Shown: positions 24,806 to 33,612 of the stretch, in pieces
How positions within the stretch are numbered: the stretch's first letter is position 1
How the letters are laid out: each line of letters opens with the position of its first letter
DNA from: Edaphobacter bradus
Lineage (GTDB): Bacteria; Acidobacteriota; Terriglobia; Terriglobales; Acidobacteriaceae
Reading direction: 5' to 3'
Length of the DNA: 64,000 nt
Assembly: GCF_025685645.1 (NCBI RefSeq)
Contig: NZ_JAGSYF010000001.1
Span: forward strand, 558,001 to 622,000
Notes under the pieces: generated by a model
The model's database searches: none
What the model was told of the DNA's origin: nothing
The model's input: only the letters and a program-made list of their open reading frames with translations
Translations under genes and position numbers: made by a program

Positions 24806-26407
24806 ATGTCGATGTTGTTTGCCAGAAAATCAATGGATGTGCTGTTTGCCGAGGCTCACGCCGAGGGCGCAGAGACACTCGAGCGCGCGCTGGGGCCGTT
24901 CCAGCTGACGGCGCTTGGGATTGGCGCAGTGATTGGCGCGGGTATCTTTGTGCTGGCTGGCCTTGGCGCGCACTATGCAGGCCCGGGACTGATGCTCTCG
25001 TTTGTGCTGAGCGGACTGGGTTGCGCCTTTGCCGGTCTCTGCTATGCGGAGTTTGCGGCAATGATTCCGCTGGCCGGGTCGGCATACACGTATGCCTATG
25101 CGACGCTGGGCGAACTGATTGCCTGGATCATCGGTTGGGACCTGACGCTGGAGTACGCGATGGGCGCGAGCACGGTGAGCTCGGGCTGGTCGAACAACTT
25201 CGTCGAACTGATGAATGTGTTTCATATCGACTTCCCCCTATGGCTTGCCTATGACCACTGGACCGGTCTGCGAAAGGCGCTTGAGCACGTTACGCGCGAT
25301 GTGATGGCGGCGAACTATAGTTCGCTGGTTCCCGGCACGCAGCAGTACATCAACCAGGTCAGCGTGCTGCAGGCGACGCCGACTGCCGAGATGATGGCGC
25401 GGGCGCATCAGCTGCTGGGCGCGCCAGTGCTGTTTGGTCACGAGATCGGCATCAACCTTCCGGCCTTTCTGATCGCACTGGTTGTGACGACGGTGCTGGC
25501 GATCGGAATCAAAGAGTCTGCGAAGTTCAACTCAACGATTGTTGTCATTAAGGTTGCTGTCGTGCTGTTTGTGCTTGGGCTTGGTGCGAAGTTTGTGCAT
25601 CCGGGCAACTGGGGCAGCAATTGGCACTCCTTCGCTCCCTATGGATTGAGCGGAATTGGTGCAGGCGCAGCGTACATCTTCTTTGCATATATCGGCTTCG
25701 ACGCGGTGTCGACGACGGCGCAGGAGGCGAAGAACCCTCAGCGCGATCTGCCAATCGGCATTATCGCTTCTCTGCTGATCTGCACTGCGCTCTACATTGG
25801 AGTTGCAGCGGTGCTGACGGGCATGGTGCCGTGGCAGTCGGTGAACATTGAAGCGCCGATCGCGCGCGCATTTCTTGATCGCGGACTGGGGTGGGCGAGC
25901 GACGTTATCGTGGTCGGCGCGTTGGCTGGCCTGACCTCTGTGATGCTGGTGATGTTGCTGGGGCAGACGCGTGTGCTCTACGCCATGGCGAGCGATGGCC
26001 TGTTGCCGAAGAAGTTTTTTGCCGAGATTCACCCGCGGTTTCGCACGCCGTTCAAGAATACGTTTCTTGTTGGCATATTGGCAGGCGTAGTAGGAGCGGT
26101 CACTCCTATCGACGACATCGGCAAGATGGTGAACATCGGCACGTTGCTGGCGTTTGTCATTGTCTGCACTTCGATTATTTTGCTGCGCAAGACGGACCCG
26201 GACCGGGAACGGCCGTTCCGTACGCCCTTGGTTCCGTTGGTGCCTATCCTGGGAATCCTGTTCAACGGCTATATGATGATTAAGCTTGGCTGGCTGAACT
26301 GGGCCCGGTTGATCATCTGGCTCATCATCGGGCTGGTTGTCTACTTCACCTATGGCGTGAAGCACAGCAAGGTGCGTGAACGTGCTGGTGAGCCAGTGGC
26401 ACACTGA
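24806..26407 (+). CDS. Cationic-type amino acid permease (APC superfamily)
   Basis: A 533-residue inner-membrane transporter of the CAT/YfnA group, shown by LGPFQLTALGIGAVIGAGIFVLAG at the first helix, CYAEFAAMIPLAGSAYTYAYATLGE, IIGWDLTLEYAMGAS, and FFAYIGFDAVSTTAQEAKNPQRDLP. The family exchanges or takes up lysine, arginine or broad amino acids by proton symport; the exact substrate is unknown. I chose the ATG at 24806 downstream of AAGGAG. It ends the M24-accBC-thiE-permease operon, followed 21 bp later by a strong hairpin terminator. Confidence 0.87.
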   Translation: MSMLFARKSMDVLFAEAHAEGAETLERALGPFQLTALGIGAVIGAGIFVLAGLGAHYAGPGLMLSFVLSGLGCAFAGLCYAEFAAMIPLAGSAYTYAYATLGELIAWIIGWDLTLEYAMGASTVSSGWSNNFVELMNVFHIDFPLWLAYDHWTGLRKALEHVTRDVMAANYSSLVPGTQQYINQVSVLQATPTAEMMARAHQLLGAPVLFGHEIGINLPAFLIALVVTTVLAIGIKESAKFNSTIVVIKVAVVLFVLGLGAKFVHPGNWGSNWHSFAPYGLSGIGAGAAYIFFAYIGFDAVSTTAQEAKNPQRDLPIGIIASLLICTALYIGVAAVLTGMVPWQSVNIEAPIARAFLDRGLGWASDVIVVGALAGLTSVMLVMLLGQTRVLYAMASDGLLPKKFFAEIHPRFRTPFKNTFLVGILAGVVGAVTPIDDIGKMVNIGTLLAFVIVCTSIILLRKTDPDRERPFRTPLVPLVPILGILFNGYMMIKLGWLNWARLIIWLIIGLVVYFTYGVKHSKVRERAGEPVAH

Positions 26408-26427
26408 GGAACCACAGAGCTTCAAAG

Positions 26428-26464
26428 GAAGAGAGGCCCTCCAGTAGAGGGCCTCTCTTCTTTT
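26428..26464 (+). terminator. Strong Rho-independent terminator
   Basis: A perfect 14-bp stem, GAAGAGAGGCCCTC (26428-26441) and GAGGGCCTCTCTTC (26447-26460), with a 5-base loop and a TTTT tail. It closes the rightward operon and may also serve the leftward gene ending at 26476. Confidence 0.88.
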
Positions 26465-26475
26465 GCAAAGAAAGC

Positions 26476-29058
26476 TCAGGGAGCTGAAACACGCGTCGCG
26501 GCAGTTGCAGGGGCTGGGGGTTTCTGGACAAGGACCGGCATGGTGACGGTGTTCGCTGCGGTGGGGTCGTCGCGAAGCTTGAGGTAGAAGCCCGTCGTGC
26601 CGGGGTGAGGCATGGTGAGGGTTGTGCCGACGAAGCCTTCTGGGACGGCAACAGGATTTGAGAAAGCCGGGGTGATGTCGATGGACTCAACCAGATAGAG
26701 ACTGGTTCCGGTAAGAGTGCAGGGGGCACTAGCGTCAGCCGCGCACTGGATGTCTCGCAGGGACGGTAGGCGGACGAGAGTCGCGAGAGGCAGCCAGTCG
26801 CCGGTGGTGCCGTCGGGTGAGACGGCGCGGAGATGGAGCGGGCCAAAGGTGGAGGTTCCGAATGTCTTCATCGGGTCGAGCGTGCCGAGCAGGGTATGGG
26901 GATTCTGCAGCACCAGGCCACCGTTGGCAACACTGAGGTAGGTGTGGAGCGCGTCATCCGCTGTGGCGACCTCGATCTGTCCAGTGCGGGGAAACGGGGG
27001 TAAAGAACGCAGAGAAAAGTTTACCTGCTGGTCGACAGGAAGATCGTTGGGGTTTGCAAGATGGATGGGCGAGTCGGCCTGCTGGCTGATGTTCTTGCTG
27101 AGAAGGGTGACGACGGGACGCGCGGGAGCAAGCGTGACGGGCAGGCTGAGCGTGCGGCCGTCCTTCAGCGCGACGTGGGCGACGTACTTTTCGCCGGCAG
27201 GGAACCTGGGAGCGGCCGCGTCGGGCGGCAGCGTGAGGGTAAGGCTCTCTTGGTGGTCGTCATCGTGCGCGGAGGCAGGGAGCTCCGTGAGCGCGGATGG
27301 CGTGAACACGAGGTTTTCAAGGTTGAGATGCTGTACCTGATCGAGGCTGGTTCCGGTCAGAAAGGCGGAGGTATCGCCGGCGTGGAGCGTGAGCGAGGCG
27401 AGCTTTGCCGGTTCGGAGTAGGTCTGCGCCGCGACCGCCACAGCCTCGAAGTCTCCGTACTGGCGGACGTTGAGATGCAGCGCGCCCGGGTCGAAGGATT
27501 TGAGCGAGAGAGTGACATCGACGACATTGGGCTTTTCGGACGGCCTCCACTGCGCATCAATCTGATTGCCTGGAGCTGTCTCGAGGCTGATCGATTGAAT
27601 GCAGGCGGTGCCGGAGGACGAGAGCGATAGGTGGTTCTCGCGTCCGGCGATGAGGAGATCGTCGGCAGCGAGCTTCCAACCATGGCCCGGGACGTCCTGC
27701 AGCCGTAGAGTGGGTCCGATAAAGGGATCGAACCCCCAGTAGCCCTTGATGGTTCCGGTAATCTCGCTGGCCGAGTCAGGCTTGGCAGGGGTCGCCTGAG
27801 CCTGGGCAGGTGCCGTCTTCGCGGGATGGGATTTTTCCTCCCCCTCGCCGGCTCCGCTGAAGTACAGATCTCTGCGGACGGGCCCTGTGGCGAGGACGAG
27901 GCCGCCCTGAAAAGCATCGGCCGTCAGAGGAATGTCCGGATGGGGTGTTCCACTGTTGATGTGGAGGACGAGATCGTGGGCGAAGGCCGTCGAGAAGACC
28001 AGGGGCGCACCTTCAACCGGAAGTACAACTGAGGGCTTGAGTAGGCAGGTGACGTGTTTGGTATCCGCCGGGCGCAGGGGCGGTGGAAGCGCGGCCTGAA
28101 TCGAAGGCAGGCCGATCACAATGACTGACTTGGGATTGTGGAAGGACGGAGCGACGTTGAGGCGCAGATTGAGCTCCTCGGCCTCAGGAAAGGCAATCGC
28201 CGGGATGTACTGGTAGTGAGCGGTGTGCAATCCGCTGGTGAGCCTTACGAGATCGACGACGGCACCGACGTAGGCGCTATAGACACCTCCGCCTGCGAGC
28301 GACGTGGAGGAGGCGGCGTTGATCAGGTCCGAGCCTGATCCGTTGGTGAGGATCGAGACGACGCTTTGCCCGTGGCCGTCATCGAGAAGGGTCTGAGAGC
28401 CTGTCTGGGTGAGGCAGCTGTACTGTTGATCGACGGGGCGGGTGAAGCACTCCTCGTTGGGCTTGAGGTTGAGCGTCCGGGCGAGCAGGTTTGAGTGATT
28501 GAGCAGCGCCTTGGAATCTCCCGGCGGAGCAAGCTTTATGGAAGAAAGATATTTTTCGATGCGTGCCTGCTCAAAGCCTGCCTCGGAGAGGTCCTGGGAG
28601 GCGCGGACGAAGACTCCGGGGCGTCCCTGCACGGCTGAGCGCAGTGCTGCGAAGTCACCACCGGTCTCTGGAGCGAGGAAGAGGATCGCCTGCTGGGCTT
28701 CGTCGGGAACGGTGATGTAGGCACCCTCGACGCGAACCTTTCTGTTCCACGTTTCGATTTTGTAGAACCAGTTATCAGGTGGAGGGTTGGTTGTTCCACG
28801 CAGAAAGACCGCGACCAGCAGGTAGTGGACCGATTGTGTGGGCGGCAGGTCTGGATAGAGCCAGAGCCGGTCGCCGGGCTGTAGATTCGGGACCGAGGCG
28901 ATAGGTAGGACCTTGCCCCCGCGGGCGACACGAACCTGGAGCTTGGGGCCGGCGAGATCGAAGCGGCCCGTACCCTGCGCGAAAAGAAGGGTGCAGACGG
29001 AGAAGATTGCAAGCAGTGTGCAGGTGGCGCGGATGCGGCCCGATATCTTTGCCATCAT
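26476..29058 (-). CDS. Large secreted protein of unknown function
   Basis: An 860-residue protein with a signal peptide (ATCTLLAIFSVCTLLFAQ, ending near residue 28) and no catalytic motif that I recognise. The C-terminal half is built of beta-rich segments of about 90-100 residues resembling immunoglobulin/IPT-like modules (for example the repeated pattern of LTGTSLDQVQHLNLENL and LTGTSLYLVESIDITP). A Pro/Ala/Lys linker near residue 425 separates the halves. It lies 62 bp behind an ABC ATPase and a HlyD adaptor on the same strand and may be exported with, or act with, that system. Confidence 0.7.
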   Translation of the reverse strand: MMAKISGRIRATCTLLAIFSVCTLLFAQGTGRFDLAGPKLQVRVARGGKVLPIASVPNLQPGDRLWLYPDLPPTQSVHYLLVAVFLRGTTNPPPDNWFYKIETWNRKVRVEGAYITVPDEAQQAILFLAPETGGDFAALRSAVQGRPGVFVRASQDLSEAGFEQARIEKYLSSIKLAPPGDSKALLNHSNLLARTLNLKPNEECFTRPVDQQYSCLTQTGSQTLLDDGHGQSVVSILTNGSGSDLINAASSTSLAGGGVYSAYVGAVVDLVRLTSGLHTAHYQYIPAIAFPEAEELNLRLNVAPSFHNPKSVIVIGLPSIQAALPPPLRPADTKHVTCLLKPSVVLPVEGAPLVFSTAFAHDLVLHINSGTPHPDIPLTADAFQGGLVLATGPVRRDLYFSGAGEGEEKSHPAKTAPAQAQATPAKPDSASEITGTIKGYWGFDPFIGPTLRLQDVPGHGWKLAADDLLIAGRENHLSLSSSGTACIQSISLETAPGNQIDAQWRPSEKPNVVDVTLSLKSFDPGALHLNVRQYGDFEAVAVAAQTYSEPAKLASLTLHAGDTSAFLTGTSLDQVQHLNLENLVFTPSALTELPASAHDDDHQESLTLTLPPDAAAPRFPAGEKYVAHVALKDGRTLSLPVTLAPARPVVTLLSKNISQQADSPIHLANPNDLPVDQQVNFSLRSLPPFPRTGQIEVATADDALHTYLSVANGGLVLQNPHTLLGTLDPMKTFGTSTFGPLHLRAVSPDGTTGDWLPLATLVRLPSLRDIQCAADASAPCTLTGTSLYLVESIDITPAFSNPVAVPEGFVGTTLTMPHPGTTGFYLKLRDDPTAANTVTMPVLVQKPPAPATAATRVSAP

Positions 29059-29120
29059 TCCATCTTAGACGGCTTGAACGCCGCGAGCGGGTGCAACCCG
29101 GGCGCGAGGTGTAAGCCTTG

Positions 29121-29882
29121 CTACTGGTTGCGGATACGAGTCGAGACGTGGTCGCTTGCAATGACGCCGTCGCGGATAGTGACGACGCGATGGGCGTATT
29201 CGGCGATGTCGGCCTCGTGGGTGACGAGGACGATTGTGTTGCCCTTGGCGTGAAGTTCGTCGAAGAGTGCCATGATCTCCTCGCCAGTCTTAGAGTCGAG
29301 GTTTCCGGTGGGCTCGTCGGCGAGGATGATAGAGGGGTTGTTGACCAGAGCGCGGGCGATGGCGACGCGCTGGCGTTGACCGCCAGAGAGCTCGTTGGGT
29401 TTGTGAAACATTCGGCTGCCGAGGTCGACCGATTCAAGGACCGCCTTAGCGCGCTCAGTGCGTGCGGCGGCCGGAGTGCCGTTATAGATGAGCGGGAGCT
29501 CGACGTTATGGAGTGCGGTGGCCCGGGCGAGAAGATTAAAGGTCTGGAAGACGAACCCAATCTCCTTGTTGCGGATGCGGGCAAGCTCGTCGTCGTTCAG
29601 CTTGGAGACATCGTGTCCGTTGAGCCAGTACTTGCCTTGCGACGGCGAATCGAGACAGCCGATCAGGTTCATCAGCGTGGACTTGCCTGAGCCCGAGGGG
29701 CCCATGATGGCGACGTACTCGTTGTGACGGATGCGCAGGTTGACGCCCCGAAGCGCGTGGACCTGCTGGTCGCCCATCTCGTAGGTCTTCCAGAGATTGT
29801 CGGTGACGATGACCTCGCCGGGTTGAGGGCCAGAAGCGCTGCTGCTGATGCTGGGTTCGACGACTGCTGTTTCGATAGCCAT
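29121..29882 (-). CDS. ABC transporter ATP-binding protein (LolD/MacB type)
   Basis: ATPase of a type-VII (MacB/LolD-like) ABC system. Visible motifs are Walker [10 protein letters not shown] (residues 61-69), the Q-loop GFVFQTFNL, the signature [15 protein letters not shown], Walker [14 protein letters not shown] and the H-loop VLVTHE. The ATG at 29882, with GGAG 6 bases upstream, is preferred over the upstream ATG at 29903. It follows a HlyD-type adaptor gene by 129 bp, as in macAB loci, but the expected permease gene is missing: the next gene is a large secreted protein. Confidence 0.92.
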   Translation of the reverse strand: MAIETAVVEPSISSSASGPQPGEVIVTDNLWKTYEMGDQQVHALRGVNLRIRHNEYVAIMGPSGSGKSTLMNLIGCLDSPSQGKYWLNGHDVSKLNDDELARIRNKEIGFVFQTFNLLARATALHNVELPLIYNGTPAAARTERAKAVLESVDLGSRMFHKPNELSGGQRQRVAIARALVNNPSIILADEPTGNLDSKTGEEIMALFDELHAKGNTIVLVTHEADIAEYAHRVVTIRDGVIASDHVSTRIRNQ

Positions 29883-30011
29883 CCGGTTCTCCGGTACGTG
29901 CACGTTGCAGAGTGGTACGTTAGCTAGCGCAGGATGGTTCCCATGGCACGAACCATGATCTGCACCTGATTGAATTTGGCCGGATTTCTCCGGTCTGCAG
30001 ACAGAGACAGT

Positions 30012-31412
30012 TTACGACTTATCCGCTTCCGAGCCGCCCTCAGGCGTGTTGTCCCGTTTGACGAGTGTACCGCTCTTAAGGGCACGCAGAATCTTATAGC
30101 GGCCGGTCACAATCTCGTCGCCTGGTTGCAGGCCGCTGAGCACCTCGATGTCCGTAGCTCCTGTGACCCCGGTGGTGACTGGTACGAAGACCGCGCGGAG
30201 CTTCTTGTGGTCCGTCTTCAGGATGTAGACTCCCTGCACAAGTTGCGACTTAGCTGGGGGGGTAGTGGCAGCCTGAGCGGTTCCCGAGGGAAGCTTGCCG
30301 CCGTTGGCTGCGAGAGTCTTTTCCAAGTCAGGGTTGCGCTGGACGAGTGCCTGGATGGGGATCGTCAGGGCATTGGCGCGGTGGGCTGTCGTGACTTTGG
30401 CAGTCGCTGAGAGACCCGGGCGGAGGTCATCCGAGGGCTGGTCGAGCGTGACGACGACCTTGAAGTCCTTGGCCTCTTCGGTTCCAGTGGTGGACTGGCT
30501 GGTGGCGATGCCGGTGGTGCGCAGCAGCGCCTGGTCTCCCACTTCGGTGACGTGGCCTTTGAAGACACGGCCGGGAAGGGCGTCGACGGTTACGTCGACT
30601 GGTTGATTGAGGGCTACGTTGACGATGTCGGTCTCGTCGACCTTGACCTCGGCCGTGATCACGCTCATGTCGGCGAGGGTCATCAGGGTCGAGCCTTCGG
30701 CGTTCTGGATGCCGACCACGACCGTCTCTCCCTCGCGAACCGGCACATTGGTGACGAGCGCGTCGAAGGGGGCCCGGCTCTGGGTCAGGCCAAGATTGTA
30801 GTCATTTCCGCGAAGGGTCGCGACGGCCTGTTCGACGTGCCCGCGGGCCGAGGCGGTCTGCGCCTTTGTCTGCGCCACGGCGGCGATGCGCTGCTGCAGC
30901 GTCGCAGCCGAGACGTCATAGGCGGCCTTCTTGGCGTCGAAGTCCTGCTTGGCGATCAGTTGAGCTCCATAGAGCGCCTTGGCCCGGTCGTAGTCGAATT
31001 TCTTCTGCTCGAGATCTGCCTTGGCCTGCTCTACGTTGGCTTCGGCGGTGCGCTCGGCGGCGGCGGAAGATTCGACGTCTGTCTTTGAGGAGGCGATGGT
31101 GGCGCGCTGGGCCGCGACGGCGGAGGCAGGCTGCTCGCTCTCAACCGTAGCAACCAGCTGACCGGCCTTTACGTGGTCGCCTTCTTTGACATAAAGGTGC
31201 GTGATACGTCCAAAAGCTGTCGCCCCGACGTTGACGTAGGTCTTGGGCTTGATCTGGCCTGTGCCGTTGACGATGGAGACAAGGTCCTGCCGCACGACCT
31301 TACCAGTCGCGACCTTGGTGACGGAGGACTGGCTACGGAGGATGGTACCCGCAATGATTCCACCCAGGATCAGAATGCCAAGGACGATAAGAAGGATTTT
31401 CTTTCTGCTCAT
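30012..31412 (-). CDS. HlyD/MacA-type periplasmic adaptor
   Basis: Membrane-fusion protein that links an inner-membrane exporter to an outer-membrane channel. It has an N-terminal anchor (KKILLIVLGILILGGIIAGT), a lipoyl-like half domain (GRITHLYVKEGDHVKAGQLVATV), an Ala/Lys/Gln-rich coiled-coil hairpin of about 120 residues, the second lipoyl half (SRAPFDALVTNVPVREGETV) and beta-barrel domains. The start at 31412 (MSRKK) puts the membrane anchor at the N-terminus; 14 further in-frame codons upstream look unlikely. It is the first gene of a leftward operon with the ABC ATPase. Confidence 0.88.
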   Translation of the reverse strand: MSRKKILLIVLGILILGGIIAGTILRSQSSVTKVATGKVVRQDLVSIVNGTGQIKPKTYVNVGATAFGRITHLYVKEGDHVKAGQLVATVESEQPASAVAAQRATIASSKTDVESSAAAERTAEANVEQAKADLEQKKFDYDRAKALYGAQLIAKQDFDAKKAAYDVSAATLQQRIAAVAQTKAQTASARGHVEQAVATLRGNDYNLGLTQSRAPFDALVTNVPVREGETVVVGIQNAEGSTLMTLADMSVITAEVKVDETDIVNVALNQPVDVTVDALPGRVFKGHVTEVGDQALLRTTGIATSQSTTGTEEAKDFKVVVTLDQPSDDLRPGLSATAKVTTAHRANALTIPIQALVQRNPDLEKTLAANGGKLPSGTAQAATTPPAKSQLVQGVYILKTDHKKLRAVFVPVTTGVTGATDIEVLSGLQPGDEIVTGRYKILRALKSGTLVKRDNTPEGGSEADKS

Positions 31413-31621
31413 GGACGCTTTCTCTGCGCTGCCAGGGCGTGCCGGGCCGCGCATCCGTAATTTCGATCCCTCGGAGAGTAACTACGTCGGTAAGACGGTA
31501 CAGGTTCCACTGCAGTTTCTAAAGTCGTGCCCAGTGTACCTCGGATTTTCGGCGGATTGGCTGCCGGGGATGTCATTGTTTCTGGGAATCGTAGCAGGGG
31601 CGAAAGCAGGCTTTAGTCAAC

Positions 31622-31650
31622 TTGTAACAACAGGAAACCGGCACTACAAT
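31622..31650 (+). promoter_or_regulatory. Predicted promoter of the GWxTD gene
   Basis: TTGTAA (31622-31627), a 17-base spacer and TACAAT (31645-31650), ending 33 bases before the start codon at 31684. Confidence 0.5.
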
Positions 31651-31683
31651 ATTGGCTGGTATCAGGAGCACCCACCCGCATTT

Positions 31684-33423
31684 ATGAAGACGTCCCCGCA
31701 CTTCCTTTCTGGTTTGGCTTTTGTTGCTCTGACGATGACAGGGACGTGCGCGCTGCGCGCTCAGGACGCCGCTCCTCCCGCGACCTCCGCCGACGGGGTA
31801 ACGCAGAGCCAGCCGACCACCGAGAAGCCTGATCCGCTGAAGCGCCAGCTCAGCGACAAGGAACGGTTTGCCCAGCAGAAGGCGCTCAGGGGCGAGCTCC
31901 ACGGTGAGTACAAGAAATGGGTGGATGAGGACGCACGTTGGATCATCACCGACCAGGAGCTGCAGGCCTTTAAGAGCCTGAGCAACGATGAGGAGCGGGA
32001 CCAGTTCATAGAGGCGTTCTGGCAGCGCCGGAACCCGAATCCGGACTCCCCTGAGAATGAGTTCCGGGACGAGCACTACCGCCGCATCGCCTATACCAAC
32101 GAGCACTTTGCTGCGGGCAAGCCAGGATGGAAGACCGATCGTGGCCACATCTATATCGCTTTCGGCAAGCCGGACAGCATCGACTCGCATCCCAGCGGCG
32201 GAAGCTACGAGCGGCCGATTGAAGAGGGCGGCGGCAATACCTCTACATTCCCGTTCGAGGTATGGCACTACCGGTATATCCAGGGCATCGGCGACAACAT
32301 CGATATCGAATTTGTGGACTCGTGCATGTGCGGCGACTACCACATGACGATCGACCGCTCGGAGAAAGACGCACTGAAGCATGTACCCGGCGCCGGCGCG
32401 ACGCTCTCAGAGCAGATGGGGCAGTCCACGAAGGCCGACCGGTTCACCGGCGGCGGACTGGAGCAACTCGGCGCGGGACCGATGTCGCAGCAGAACCAGA
32501 GCAAGCAGTTTGACCGCCTGAATCAATACGCGAAGCTGATGGCGGCGCCCGAGATCAAGTTCAAGGATCTTGAGGCGTACATGGTGTCTTCGAAGATCCT
32601 CACCGGACCACCGTTCCTTTTCGACGTCCGGACCGATTATGTGAAGGTGACGAACGATACGGTTCTGGTGCCTGTCACGCTGCAGATTAGAAATCGCGAT
32701 ATCACATTCAACACTAAAGATGGCGTCTCGACAGGAACGGTAAACATCCTCGGGCGTATTTCAAACCTGAATCACAAAGCAGTCCAGACCTTCGAGGACA
32801 CTGTCTCCGTGCCAGTTCCGAGCGAGCTGCTGGCTCGGACACAGAACAACGTCTCGGTTTACTGGAAAGCGCTTCCGCTGCGCCCGGGTCTCTATAAGAT
32901 CGACATCGTCATTAAGGACGTCAACAATCCCGACCATATCGGAACGTGGAAGAGAAGTATGAATGTTCCGAAGTATGACGATGACCGTCTGGCAGCGTCC
33001 TCGCTGATTCTGGCTGACCAGATGGAGCGCGTGCCGTCGAAGGACATCGGCGCCGGAAACTTCGTCATCGGCAATACCCGTATCCGGCCACGGGTGCCCA
33101 CCGGGGTCGCTGTGCCGGTGACGTTCCACCGCGGGCAGAATTTGAATTTCTGGATGCAGGTCTACAACCTCGGTATCGACGAAAAGAGCAAGCACAACGA
33201 TGCGACGATCGAATACCAAGTGATTGATTTAGCAACGAATACGACGCTTCTACAGACGGAAGAGCAGACGGGCAAGACCAATCCGAATGCAGACCAGGTA
33301 ACGCTGGAAAGGACGATGCCGCTGGCGAGCCTTCAGCCTGGAAAGTATAAGATCACGATTAAGGTAAATGACGGTATCAGTAAGCAACAGATCGCAGAAT
33401 CTGCTCCATTTAATGTAGATTAG
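31684..33423 (+). CDS. Secreted GWxTD domain-containing protein
   Basis: A 579-residue exported protein. The N-terminus (MKTSPHFLSGLAFVALTMTG, cleavage near ALRAQ) is a signal peptide, which decides the start at 31684 although the reading frame is open for 147 codons upstream. Residues about 75-180 form the GWxTD domain: WIITDQELQAFKSL, FWQRRNPNPDSPENEFRDEH and the naming motif PGWKTDRGHIYI. The remainder is beta-rich with repeated immunoglobulin-like segments. GWxTD proteins are found in Acidobacteria and Bacteroidetes-like lineages and their function is not known. An outer-membrane beta-barrel gene follows after about 190 bp. Confidence 0.85.
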   Translation: MKTSPHFLSGLAFVALTMTGTCALRAQDAAPPATSADGVTQSQPTTEKPDPLKRQLSDKERFAQQKALRGELHGEYKKWVDEDARWIITDQELQAFKSLSNDEERDQFIEAFWQRRNPNPDSPENEFRDEHYRRIAYTNEHFAAGKPGWKTDRGHIYIAFGKPDSIDSHPSGGSYERPIEEGGGNTSTFPFEVWHYRYIQGIGDNIDIEFVDSCMCGDYHMTIDRSEKDALKHVPGAGATLSEQMGQSTKADRFTGGGLEQLGAGPMSQQNQSKQFDRLNQYAKLMAAPEIKFKDLEAYMVSSKILTGPPFLFDVRTDYVKVTNDTVLVPVTLQIRNRDITFNTKDGVSTGTVNILGRISNLNHKAVQTFEDTVSVPVPSELLARTQNNVSVYWKALPLRPGLYKIDIVIKDVNNPDHIGTWKRSMNVPKYDDDRLAASSLILADQMERVPSKDIGAGNFVIGNTRIRPRVPTGVAVPVTFHRGQNLNFWMQVYNLGIDEKSKHNDATIEYQVIDLATNTTLLQTEEQTGKTNPNADQVTLERTMPLASLQPGKYKITIKVNDGISKQQIAESAPFNVD

Positions 33424-33429
33424 GTGTAA

Positions 33430-33483
33430 ATTTAGGTGAGCCGATAAGGCTGTGGATTTTAGCTGTAGAGATTTAGGTGAGCC
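33430..33483. repeat. 13-bp direct repeat pair
   Basis: ATTTAGGTGAGCC occurs at 33430-33442 and again at 33471-33483, starts 41 bp apart, between the GWxTD gene and the outer-membrane gene. Function unknown. Confidence 0.6.
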
Positions 33484-33612
33484 ATTCAGTGGCGAAGGGT
33501 CACGCAGATTCAGGTATGCGATGGCCTACCCAGGCGAGCCTTTTACGCGTTACCCCATTTTTGCAGGGCGCGTTCCTTGTGGAGCAACCGTGGACGCCCA
33601 GGTGCAAAAACT

